From the NCBI RefSeq assembly GCF_029101545.1, contig NZ_CP118866.1, positions 496,001 to 560,000 on the forward strand: a stretch of 64,000 nt of DNA, in the 5' to 3' direction. The position numbers were made by a program, and so were the translations under genes. The stretch comes from Amygdalobacter indicium (GTDB taxonomy: Bacteria > Bacillota > Clostridia > Saccharofermentanales > Fastidiosipilaceae). Shown one piece after another: positions 8,299 through 15,677 of the stretch. How positions within the stretch are numbered: the stretch's first letter is position 1; each line of letters starts with the position of its first letter. Below the pieces are notes generated by a model that worked only from the letters and a program-made list of their open reading frames with translations, was not told the origin of the DNA and did no database searches.

Positions 8299-8841
8299 AT
8301 GAAGTTTAATTTACAAGGTATTAATGTTAAGATCAGTGAGCGAATTAAAGAACATGCTACTAAGAAGATAAATAAATTGGAGCGTAATTTAGCTGCTCAG
8401 GATCAGGTGGAAGCTAAATTCAGCGCCGTCAATAATTCTGTTATTTGCGAATTGACATTGAAGGTTGACGGTTATTTCTATCGTACGACAGCTAATGTTA
8501 ACGACGCTACTGTCGCTTTTGATCAGGCTCTGGATTTAATGGAGCGTAAATTACGTAAGCATAAAACCAGAATTTTGAAACATCATCACAGCGAAAGTCT
8601 CAAGCGTTTGTATGATGAACTGCAGGACGGATCTGCAGTTGCGGAAGACCAAGAAACCGTGCAAAAAATTACTAAACATAAACGCTTTAATATCGCTGTT
8701 ATGGATGAAGAAGAAGCTTTACTGCAAATGCAGCTTTTAGGTCACAGCTTCTTCCTGTATTTAAACGGTGAAACGGGTAAGGTCAATGTAATTTATGCTC
8801 GTAAAGCCGGGGAATACGGTGTAATGGAATTGGAATATTAG
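8299..8841 (+). CDS. hpf: Ribosome hibernation promoting factor, long form
   Basis: Binds the 30S decoding region and pairs ribosomes into inactive 100S dimers in slow growth. The N-terminal part (residues 1 to ~100) is the S30AE/HPF domain (FNLQGINVKISERIKEH at the start); after a linker the C-terminal dimerisation domain covers about residues 125-180 (KRFNIAVMDEEEALLQMQLLGHSFFLYLN). The presence of both makes it the long HPF typical of Gram-positives. A GTG at 8290 is also in frame, but GGGAG (8284-8288) touches it; the ATG at 8299 sits at a workable distance of 10. Monocistronic, with its own promoter and terminator. Confidence 0.95.
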   Translation: MKFNLQGINVKISERIKEHATKKINKLERNLAAQDQVEAKFSAVNNSVICELTLKVDGYFYRTTANVNDATVAFDQALDLMERKLRKHKTRILKHHHSESLKRLYDELQDGSAVAEDQETVQKITKHKRFNIAVMDEEEALLQMQLLGHSFFLYLNGETGKVNVIYARKAGEYGVMELEY

Positions 8842-8887
8842 AGATTGAGTATTACTAATTATTAATTATTAATTATCAATTTACTGA

Positions 8888-8916
8888 GAGGCGCAGGATA
8901 TACCCTGTGCCTCTTT
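8888..8916 (+). terminator. Terminator of hpf
   Basis: A 10-bp stem (GAGGCGCAGG with CCTGTGCCTC, 8888-8913, one G-U pair) with loop ATATAC is followed by only three T and then CCC. Weak T-tract, but a strong stem. Confidence 0.6.
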
Positions 8917-8926
8917 CCCGCTTATT

Positions 8927-8942
8927 TGTTATAATCAGCATA
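8927..8942 (+). promoter_or_regulatory. Extended -10 promoter placing the pcrA transcript start at its ATG
   Basis: TGT followed by perfect TATAAT (8930-8935) is an extended -10 element. The expected transcription start, about 7 bases downstream, is the A of the pcrA ATG at 8942. There is no Shine-Dalgarno sequence between the -10 box and the ATG. No good -35 is visible; that position falls in the hpf terminator. Confidence 0.55.
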
Positions 8943-11536
8943 TGGAAAATACAAGCACAATTTATAATGATTTGAATGCCGCCCAAAAAGAGGCGGTACT
9001 TTACGGTGAAGGACCGCTTTTGATTTTGGCAGGAGCAGGTTCAGGCAAAACACGGGTAGTTACTTATCGTATCAGCCATTTAATTAAAGATTTACAGGTA
9101 ATGCCGCAACAAATTATGGCTTTAACTTTTACCAACAAAGCGGCGTTGGAAATGAAAGAACGTGTAAGTAAATTAATCGGCAGTAACGTCGACCGTATGT
9201 GGATAGGTACATTCCATTCCGTGATGGTTAAAGTTTTGCGCCAGTTCGGCTCGCTCTTGCACTACAGCCCGAGTTTTCAGATTTTGGATACCGAAGAACA
9301 GCAAAAACTGATTAAAACAATTTTGCAGGAACAGGGTTTGGACAAAGACATGTATGACCCGCGGGCGGTTATTCAGGCTATATCCAAACAAAAAGGTCGT
9401 TTGTTAACGGTGGAGCAATTTTACGAGAAATATCCGACATTGACGAAATGTTTGGACAGTACAGCTAAGCTGTGTTTCCCGTTTTATGCGGAATATCAGA
9501 AAAGATTATTAAGTCTCAATGCGATGGATTTTGATGATTTGCTGCTCAACGCTTATGTTCTGTTTGTGAATTATCCCCATGTTTTGGAACTTTACGCTAA
9601 TCGTTTCCGCTATATTTTTGTTGATGAGTATCAGGATACCAATTTTGCTCAGTACAACCTTGTTCATATGCTGAGTTCCAAGCATCGCAATTTATGTGTG
9701 GTCGGGGATGATGATCAGTCTATTTACGCTTTTCGAGGTGCAGATGTCCGAATTATTCTGAGTTTTGAGGAAGATTTTCCGGATGCGAAAGTAATTAAAT
9801 TGGAACAGAATTATCGCTCCAGTGCCACTATTTTACAGGCTGCAAATAATATTATTAAACATAACCGGAAGCGTAAGGCCAAAGAATTGTGGACTACGGC
9901 GGCGTCAGGCGACAAAATTACGTATTATCGAGCTTTGAACCAACAGGATGAAGCTGATTATGTTGTTGAAACTATCAAAAAATCGGTGCAGCAGGGACAG
10001 GAATACAGACAATTTGCTGTCTTATACCGTGTTAACGCTTTATCGCGTAATTTAGAGTTGGCCTTCCTGAAAGCGCAGATACCTTTCCATATATTCGGCG
10101 GCTTACGCTTTTATGAACGCAAAGAAATCAAAGATGTTTTGGCTTATTTGCGTTTGATTTGCGATCCTAAAGATGATTTGGCTTTCATTCGGGTAGTTAA
10201 TACGCCTAAAAGACAAATAGGAACAAGTACAGTCGAAAAAGTTTTAACTTTGGCTCGTACCTCCGGCAAATCGGCTTTAGAAATTTGTGCGGAAGTTTCC
10301 GGCTATCCGGAACTGCAGAAAGCTCAGAATAAATTGGCAACTTTTGCCAAGCTTGTGGCCGATATGAGACGTAATTTGCAAAATCCCGCTTTTACTTTAG
10401 CCTCTTATATTGAATATGTTCAGAATGAAAGCGGTTTAGTAGAAGAGATTTTGAATCAAATGGAAAAAGGACGCGAAGATTCGGCGCAACGGGTGGAAAA
10501 CTTGAAAGAAATGCTTTCGGATGCTGTCGACTTTGTTAAGCAAGCTAAGTTTGATACCTTGGATTTTACCGATGAGCAATTGGAGGAGAACGATTTGCTG
10601 GCTTTTGTCAGCCGCGAAAGAAAAGCTATTACAGATTTGAGTACAGCGCCGGTAAAGACTTATGACGGTAAGGCCGCCGACTTGTCGTTGTTGGAACAGG
10701 AAGCTCTGAAAAGAACGACAGAGAGTAATTCCGAAGCTGAAAGTCTAAAACAGCGGACTTTGTTGGACGATTTGCATGATTATTTGGAAATGACAGTCTT
10801 AAATCAGGCGGTGGAGGGCGAAAATGACGGGAATTTCGTTACTTTAATGACTTTACATGCCGCTAAAGGATTGGAGTTTGATAACGTTTTTATTGTCGGG
10901 ATGGAAGAAAGTATTTTCCCCGGTGTAAGATCGTTGAATAATATTGAAAGTCTGGAAGAAGAAAGACGTTTAGCTTATGTCGGAGTTACCAGAGCTAAAA
11001 AGAAATTAACGTTAACAGCGACGGCGGAACGCTTACTTTACGGTAGTACTACCTATAATCCGCAATCCCGTTTCGTAAAGGAAATACCGCCTGAATTGTT
11101 GGATGAAAAGCAAAATGAGACGAGCACCGATAACTATGATTTATTTCAGCATAATGATCGTCGTCACTATGGCAGTGCCGGTAGTTTCAGCTTCGGCAAC
11201 TACCAAGCTGACAACTATAACAGCAACAAAAACACAGTCGCTTACTCGCAACGAGTAATTAATAAAGGTGTACAGGAGGCTATGAGTCAATTACACAAAA
11301 TCAGTAACAACAAAAAAACTGAAATCAAATTGACCCCCTTAGCGGCCGGCAAAAGCACAAATGAATTGGAGTTGGCACAATTAAAAGTTAATATGCGAGT
11401 TGTGCATGCCCGCTTGGGACATGGCGTAATTAAACAAATAGAACCGGTTGCCAATGACGCTATTATAGTTATACAGTTGGATAACGGTGAAAGTAAGCGC
11501 ATTATGGCCAAAGCGGCCCATCTGCAGCGGGAGTAG
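8942..11536 (+). CDS. pcrA: ATP-dependent DNA helicase PcrA (UvrD family)
   Basis: SF1A 3'-5' helicase used in nucleotide excision repair, rolling-circle replication and clearing RecA or RNA polymerase. The motifs are in order: LNAAQKEAV (Q motif), Walker A AGAGSGKT (30-37), TFTNKAALEMKERV, DEYQDTN (motif II), VVGDDDQSIYAFRGA (III), LEQNYRSS (IV), MTLHAAKGLEFDNVFIVG (V) and EERRLAYVGVTRAKKKL (VI). The tail (about 790-864) ends in the Tudor-like RNA-polymerase-binding region (VNMRVVHARLGHGVIKQIE). At 864 residues it is longer than the usual ~740, with acidic insertions around residues 500-620. The start fits the family; it has no ribosome binding site and seems leaderless. No ligA is adjacent, although pcrA-ligA is common in Firmicutes. 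Confidence 0.96.
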   Translation: MENTSTIYNDLNAAQKEAVLYGEGPLLILAGAGSGKTRVVTYRISHLIKDLQVMPQQIMALTFTNKAALEMKERVSKLIGSNVDRMWIGTFHSVMVKVLRQFGSLLHYSPSFQILDTEEQQKLIKTILQEQGLDKDMYDPRAVIQAISKQKGRLLTVEQFYEKYPTLTKCLDSTAKLCFPFYAEYQKRLLSLNAMDFDDLLLNAYVLFVNYPHVLELYANRFRYIFVDEYQDTNFAQYNLVHMLSSKHRNLCVVGDDDQSIYAFRGADVRIILSFEEDFPDAKVIKLEQNYRSSATILQAANNIIKHNRKRKAKELWTTAASGDKITYYRALNQQDEADYVVETIKKSVQQGQEYRQFAVLYRVNALSRNLELAFLKAQIPFHIFGGLRFYERKEIKDVLAYLRLICDPKDDLAFIRVVNTPKRQIGTSTVEKVLTLARTSGKSALEICAEVSGYPELQKAQNKLATFAKLVADMRRNLQNPAFTLASYIEYVQNESGLVEEILNQMEKGREDSAQRVENLKEMLSDAVDFVKQAKFDTLDFTDEQLEENDLLAFVSRERKAITDLSTAPVKTYDGKAADLSLLEQEALKRTTESNSEAESLKQRTLLDDLHDYLEMTVLNQAVEGENDGNFVTLMTLHAAKGLEFDNVFIVGMEESIFPGVRSLNNIESLEEERRLAYVGVTRAKKKLTLTATAERLLYGSTTYNPQSRFVKEIPPELLDEKQNETSTDNYDLFQHNDRRHYGSAGSFSFGNYQADNYNSNKNTVAYSQRVINKGVQEAMSQLHKISNNKKTEIKLTPLAAGKSTNELELAQLKVNMRVVHARLGHGVIKQIEPVANDAIIVIQLDNGESKRIMAKAAHLQRE

Positions 11537-11540
11537 TATT

Positions 11541-12242
11541 ATGAATGAGGAAAATTATAACTTCTTTGCCATGCTCAATCGCCTAAGTTTAATTGAGCGT
11601 TGGAGTTTGATGCAATGTCGCCAAAAAGAAAATGTATGTGAGCATTCTTATCAGGTGGCGATAATTGTGCAAGCTCTGTATTATATTCGCTTGAATAAGT
11701 TGACGGCGGTAACCTTACCGCAAATTAAATTGGATTTGGGAGAATTGTTGCAGTTAGCTTTGTTGCATGATGCCACCGAGGTAATAACGGGCGATTTACC
11801 GACACCGGTTAAATACTATAATCCGGAATTGAAGCAGGCATACAAAGTTGTTGAAGACATTGCCGCCCAACGGCTGTTGGCACTTTTACCGCCGGAATTA
11901 CAGGCAAATTATCGTCCCTTAATTCTGACAGGTGAAAATACCGCTGCCGCCGGGACTCTGTCGGAACAGCAAAAATTGAATCGATTATTCATCAAAGCTG
12001 CCGATAAAATCAGCGCTTTAATCAAGTGCAGGCAGGAAGCTGCTTTAGGCAATCAGGAATTTGCAGCAGCTTGCAGCAAAACCGAGCAAAGAATCGGGGA
12101 ACTGCAGTTGCCGGAGGCTGATTATTTTGTGCAACATTTTGTTCGTGCTTTCAGTATGTCTTTGGATGATTTGAATCATGCCGCCTTGGATGCGGAATCG
12201 AAAGAGAGCGTTATATTACAGAATGAATATCGAATCGAATAA
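11541..12242 (+). CDS. HD-domain 5'-nucleotidase, YfbR-like
   Basis: Probably removes phosphate from (deoxy)nucleoside 5'-monophosphates. The HD metal site is visible: His in CEHSYQVA, HD in ALLHDATEVITGDLPTPVKY, and Asp in KAADKISALIKC. The N-terminal FFAMLNRLSLIERWSLM is typical of YfbR, including the Arg-Trp pair. The product is 233 residues; E. coli YfbR has 199. I chose the ATG at 11541, which follows GGGAG at 11530-11534 in the end of pcrA; an earlier in-frame start would lie inside pcrA. It follows the pcrA stop by 4 bases and is likely cotranscribed with it. Confidence 0.85.
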   Translation: MNEENYNFFAMLNRLSLIERWSLMQCRQKENVCEHSYQVAIIVQALYYIRLNKLTAVTLPQIKLDLGELLQLALLHDATEVITGDLPTPVKYYNPELKQAYKVVEDIAAQRLLALLPPELQANYRPLILTGENTAAAGTLSEQQKLNRLFIKAADKISALIKCRQEAALGNQEFAAACSKTEQRIGELQLPEADYFVQHFVRAFSMSLDDLNHAALDAESKESVILQNEYRIE

Positions 12243-13011
12243 AAATGAAAATAATGTTCGGGGCCGAAGTTATTACGTCAAGTTTATCTTAGCTCCGACT
12301 GTGCTTTGCTTCTTAATTCTGCAAGCTGTTTTGCACTTTTTGCCGGCTGCAGTACCGGGAGTTTTACAGACGGAATTTACTTTTAATTTAGCATCTTTGA
12401 CCGTCTGCAGTTGCCTTTTGGCTTTGTTTTGTTATTACGGTACGAAATTTTACTTACCTTGGTGGCGCCGCAGCATGATTTTTTTTGCTGCCGTCATCTT
12501 TCCTCCGGTCAGTTTGATTTATGTCAAGCGTTTACAGCTTCTGCAGATTTTTCCGAATTATATGTGTTGGGAAGCTTTAATATTTTTAGGCTGCCTGCTT
12601 GGAATTTTCTTATTGACCGTTTTATCGCGCGAGTTGACTTTGTATTTATTTTTCGGCGCTTTAACCACGGTAGTTTCCGTAGGCAGCTTCAGTCTTTTCG
12701 CCCATATATTCTCTTTGTTTGCTACGGAAGAATGGCTGATTCCCCAAATTTTATCTTTCGTAATCAGCGTTATTTTCGCTTTTTGGGTTAATCGCAAATA
12801 TGTTTTTAGCGGCAAGGGAATCTGGTGGCAGGAATTACAACGCTTTGTCTTTTCCCGCTTATTTTCCGGCTTTGTCATTGAATTTGCCTTGATGGCTTTT
12901 CTGGTTGAAATATGTCGGATCAATCAGGATTGGGCGAAAATTGCCACCGCATTTTTAGTTGTCGTGTGCAATTATATTTTGAGCAAATTTTTTGTTTTTA
13001 TGAAGAAATAA
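12223..13011 (+). CDS. GtrA-like membrane protein with extra N-terminal membrane segments
   Basis: The 262-residue product is almost wholly hydrophobic. The C-terminal ~125 residues fit the GtrA family (PF04138): FGALTTVVSVGSFSLFA, SFVISVIFAFWVNRKYVF and a final segment ending NYILSKFFVF. That family has four membrane helices and is thought to help move polyprenyl-linked sugars across the membrane. About four more hydrophobic segments precede it, which plain GtrA proteins lack. The ATG at 12223 overlaps the end of the HD gene by 20 bp; it has no clear ribosome binding site, so coupling to the gene before is likely. No glycosyltransferase lies next to it. Confidence 0.78.
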   Translation: MNIESNKNENNVRGRSYYVKFILAPTVLCFLILQAVLHFLPAAVPGVLQTEFTFNLASLTVCSCLLALFCYYGTKFYLPWWRRSMIFFAAVIFPPVSLIYVKRLQLLQIFPNYMCWEALIFLGCLLGIFLLTVLSRELTLYLFFGALTTVVSVGSFSLFAHIFSLFATEEWLIPQILSFVISVIFAFWVNRKYVFSGKGIWWQELQRFVFSRLFSGFVIEFALMAFLVEICRINQDWAKIATAFLVVVCNYILSKFFVFMKK

Positions 13012-13060
13012 GGTAAAATTGACTTAGCCTGCTGTAATTGTCGGGAGAAATGAGGAATAT

Positions 13061-14725
13061 ATGCAATATTTACATATCAGAACATTTGAGAAAATCAACG
13101 ATTCGGATTTGCTTTTGACGGTGGAAAACTTGGAAAACGGTTATTACGTTCCCGAAACTTTCCCCGAAATTACGGCTGCCGATTTGCAAAAGCTGGCACA
13201 ACTCAAACCGGCTGAAAGGATAAGTTCTCTTTTGGCATTGTTTTTCCCCTCTTTTACCCGCAAGGAATTGGATGAAATTGTCGGAAAACAATTTTCCAAG
13301 ATTGACAGTCTGTTGCCGTTGAAGCCGTTCAATCATTATATGCCTTTATATTTGGCGGAATTGGATAAGTTGGACAGCGGCAGTATATATGATTATATAT
13401 TGCCTTTACTGGTTCAACTGCAGGCTGCAGCCTTACGCAAACGGCAGGATCGGCGAGACTTGATTTTGTTGGAACATAATTTGGGTAACAGCAGTTTTGT
13501 CGCTTTAGTTCGAGCTTTGGAAGCGGTTAAATATGACCGGAAATTAACGCTGTATTATAATCCTAAGCGCATTAATCCGATTGTACATGCGGCTATGAAG
13601 AAATATGTCAATAATATAATTCTGGCGCCTGTAGATAACGCTTTGAGCTTACCGACAATTAATCTTTTTGCCAGTCGTTTGCGGCACATTAAATCTCAAG
13701 TAGCTCTCAGTCGCAGTGAAGTTAATGATTCCAAGTCCGATTCTGATAATTCAGGCAAAACAGCTCCGGCTGTCGATTTGACAAATGAAGGCAACCTCAG
13801 TGACTACCCGGCTCCTACTTTATCGACATTGGACAGCTTATCGGCAGTTTTAATCGCCACGGCTTTACAACTTGCAGTAATTGCTGAATTACCCTTAAAT
13901 AAAGCGGACAAAATTCATCCTGAAAATAAAGGAGAAATTTCAGACTCACCTGAAAAGGGCGCAGGAGATTCCTATCGCCGAGTTAACCTTTTCTTACCGG
14001 CAAAACAAGGATACTTATTATTGGCCGCCTGCTATGCCAAAGTAATGTGCCCGTTGATTAATAAAATTATTTTATCCGGACAAAAGGGTAATATGTTGAG
14101 CGAACTGGTACATAATTTTCGCTTTGAAGTTAAAGGTAAGCACAATACTTTTGAATTACCTGTGCAATTGGAACGGATGCTGTTTGAATTCAGCAGTCGT
14201 GATAACGTCAAATCACTGGCCTGGATGAATGATTTTGCCCACAAAGGGGTCTTACAGCTGTCGTTACAATGTCGCCATAATATTAATGGCGTTATCAGTG
14301 CCGAATTATATACCGAAAAAGCGGAAGAAAAATTACTTTTGACAATTTATGACCGCTTCGATCTTCTCTTGCCGCCTTTATCGGTCTTGGCTTTTGCCGG
14401 ATTTTTAAAATATTATGAGAAGAATCAAAAAGAGGATGAGCTGGACGTTGTCTTCGTTAACGCTTCGATTTATCGCTATGCCGACAGAGTAATTAATGCC
14501 ATTTATGCCCCTGCGGAAATTAAAGGCAGAAAATTTAAAGAACTTATGCAGGCTTTAGCCTTGGAATCCGGTCAGCTCTTCCCGCAATGGTTTATTATGG
14601 AACAGGATATTCCGCCGGAAAATATTGTCAACAATGATCGCTATGATCCGGAAAAACATAAGGCCGAGTTTGAGAAAATCCGCTTGGAAGGACTGACTCA
14701 GGAAGAAATCGACAATCTTGTATAA
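13061..14725 (+). CDS. Threonine-synthase-like protein lacking PLP-binding residues
   Basis: The 554-residue product can be laid along threonine synthase from end to end: N-terminal segment with YYVPETFPEI, helix RKELDEIV near 68, then the cofactor regions, LERMLFEFSSRD near residue 370, and a C-terminal FVNASIYRYADRVINAI in place of ATAHPAKFPEAV. The key residues are gone. Where ThrC has HGPTLAFKDFALQ this has GSIYDYILPLL (107-117), so the Schiff-base lysine becomes Ile113. GATSGDTG becomes EHNLGNS (138-144), and PTGNFGD becomes PAKQGYL (313-319). A hydrophilic insert (~215-305) is rich in Ser, Asp, Asn and Lys. It cannot be a normal PLP enzyme; a pseudoenzyme or new role is inferred. The reading frame is intact. 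GAGG precedes the ATG. Confidence 0.65.
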   Translation: MQYLHIRTFEKINDSDLLLTVENLENGYYVPETFPEITAADLQKLAQLKPAERISSLLALFFPSFTRKELDEIVGKQFSKIDSLLPLKPFNHYMPLYLAELDKLDSGSIYDYILPLLVQLQAAALRKRQDRRDLILLEHNLGNSSFVALVRALEAVKYDRKLTLYYNPKRINPIVHAAMKKYVNNIILAPVDNALSLPTINLFASRLRHIKSQVALSRSEVNDSKSDSDNSGKTAPAVDLTNEGNLSDYPAPTLSTLDSLSAVLIATALQLAVIAELPLNKADKIHPENKGEISDSPEKGAGDSYRRVNLFLPAKQGYLLLAACYAKVMCPLINKIILSGQKGNMLSELVHNFRFEVKGKHNTFELPVQLERMLFEFSSRDNVKSLAWMNDFAHKGVLQLSLQCRHNINGVISAELYTEKAEEKLLLTIYDRFDLLLPPLSVLAFAGFLKYYEKNQKEDELDVVFVNASIYRYADRVINAIYAPAEIKGRKFKELMQALALESGQLFPQWFIMEQDIPPENIVNNDRYDPEKHKAEFEKIRLEGLTQEEIDNLV

Positions 14726-14728
14726 GTG

Positions 14729-15460
14729 CTAATTGATTAAGCAGGAAATTATATGATGGGCGATGCGTAAACCGGCAGTGCCGGGAACGAAGATCAAACT
14801 GGCCAAAGGCACTTTAGCCCCGGGCTGTTGCAGTTTCAGGCGGGAAATTTCGGCCGTTTGTTCCTTTAAAGGTTCAGGTGAATAACAGACAGTCAAGTGT
14901 TTTACCTGTCTTTGCCGTAATTCCCGGCGCATAACTCTACAAATTCTGTCATATTTTGTTTGAAAAAGATCACAAACGGTAATTTGAGCCGGATCGAATT
15001 TTCTGGCAGTTCCCATGGCGCTGATTAAAGCGATATTTTTGCTTTGACAATATAAAACCAGAGCAATTTTACTGCTGACCGTGTCGATACAGTCGGCAAC
15101 AAAATCACAGTCGTCCAGATATGACAGGTTGGTGACCGGCGTGATAAATTCTTCTTTTCCTTCAACTTGACAAAATGGCGCTATTTCTTTAATCCGGGCA
15201 CAACTGACTTTGACCTTGCTGCAATTTATACTTTGACAATCGGCACCTAATTGGCGATTCAGATTTGAGGCCTGATAGACATCCTTATCAATAAGCAACA
15301 GGTGACCTAAGCCGCTGCGAGCCAGAGCTTCGGCTACAAAAGAACCGACACCGCCTAAACCGATAACGGCAACTTTCGCCTTTTGTAATTTCGCAATATT
15401 GTCCGCTCCGAGGAGGAGAGAACTTCGTTCAAAAACTTCTGTCGATGATAAATTATGCAA
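14729..15460 (-). CDS. tcdA: tRNA threonylcarbamoyladenosine dehydratase (TcdA/CsdL, E1-like)
   Basis: ATP-dependent enzyme that cyclises t6A37 of ANN-decoding tRNAs to ct6A. The ThiF/MoeB fold is clear: VAVIGLGGVGSFVAEALARSG (30-50) with GxGGVG for ATP, LLLIDKDVYQASNLNRQ with the Asp and Arg of the adenylation site, and DCIDTVSSKIAL. The product has 243 residues, near the usual 230-270. The start is TTG (complement of 15458-15460), after AAAGGCGG at a longish distance; a stop lies just upstream in frame and no ATG is available. It converges with the gene at 13061-14725 with only 3 bases between stops, and no clear terminator is seen there. Confidence 0.9.
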   Translation of the reverse strand: MHNLSSTEVFERSSLLLGADNIAKLQKAKVAVIGLGGVGSFVAEALARSGLGHLLLIDKDVYQASNLNRQLGADCQSINCSKVKVSCARIKEIAPFCQVEGKEEFITPVTNLSYLDDCDFVADCIDTVSSKIALVLYCQSKNIALISAMGTARKFDPAQITVCDLFQTKYDRICRVMRRELRQRQVKHLTVCYSPEPLKEQTAEISRLKLQQPGAKVPLASLIFVPGTAGLRIAHHIISCLIN

Positions 15461-15560
15461 GTTAAATGAAACCGCCTTTCTTCAGTTGATGCTAATTATA
15501 ACTGTAAATTATGAAATAATTTAATCGCCTCATTCCAAGCTCAATTTCCCCGAGTTTTCA

Positions 15561-15605
15561 TTGACAGGAAATTCTATATATTCAAAATATGCCCGAAATT
15601 TCGGG
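15561..15605 (+). promoter_or_regulatory. Upstream gyrA promoter candidate with adjoining 14-bp palindrome
   Basis: A perfect TTGACA (15561-15566) has an A/T-rich -10 candidate 16-18 bases on (around 15583-15590). It is followed directly by the perfect palindrome CCCGAAATTTCGGG (15592-15605), which lies where an operator or the start of the transcript would be. Confidence 0.4.
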
Positions 15606-15644
15606 ATATTAATCCGGATACGCTCTGAATCATCCCGGCAAATA

Positions 15645-15653
15645 TGATATAAT
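15645..15653 (+). promoter_or_regulatory. Extended -10 promoter proximal to gyrA
   Basis: TGA followed by TATAAT (15648-15653) gives an extended -10; the -35 position (around 15625) is poor. A start near 15660 leaves a short leader with GGAGG at 15668-15672. Confidence 0.55.
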
Positions 15654-15677
15654 TAATGTAAGTGTTTGGAGGATGAA

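Noticed and set aside
8845..8882. Short ATTAATT repeats after hpf
   Set aside because: Simple AT-rich sequence with three loose copies; no sign of function beyond possible promoter upstream DNA.
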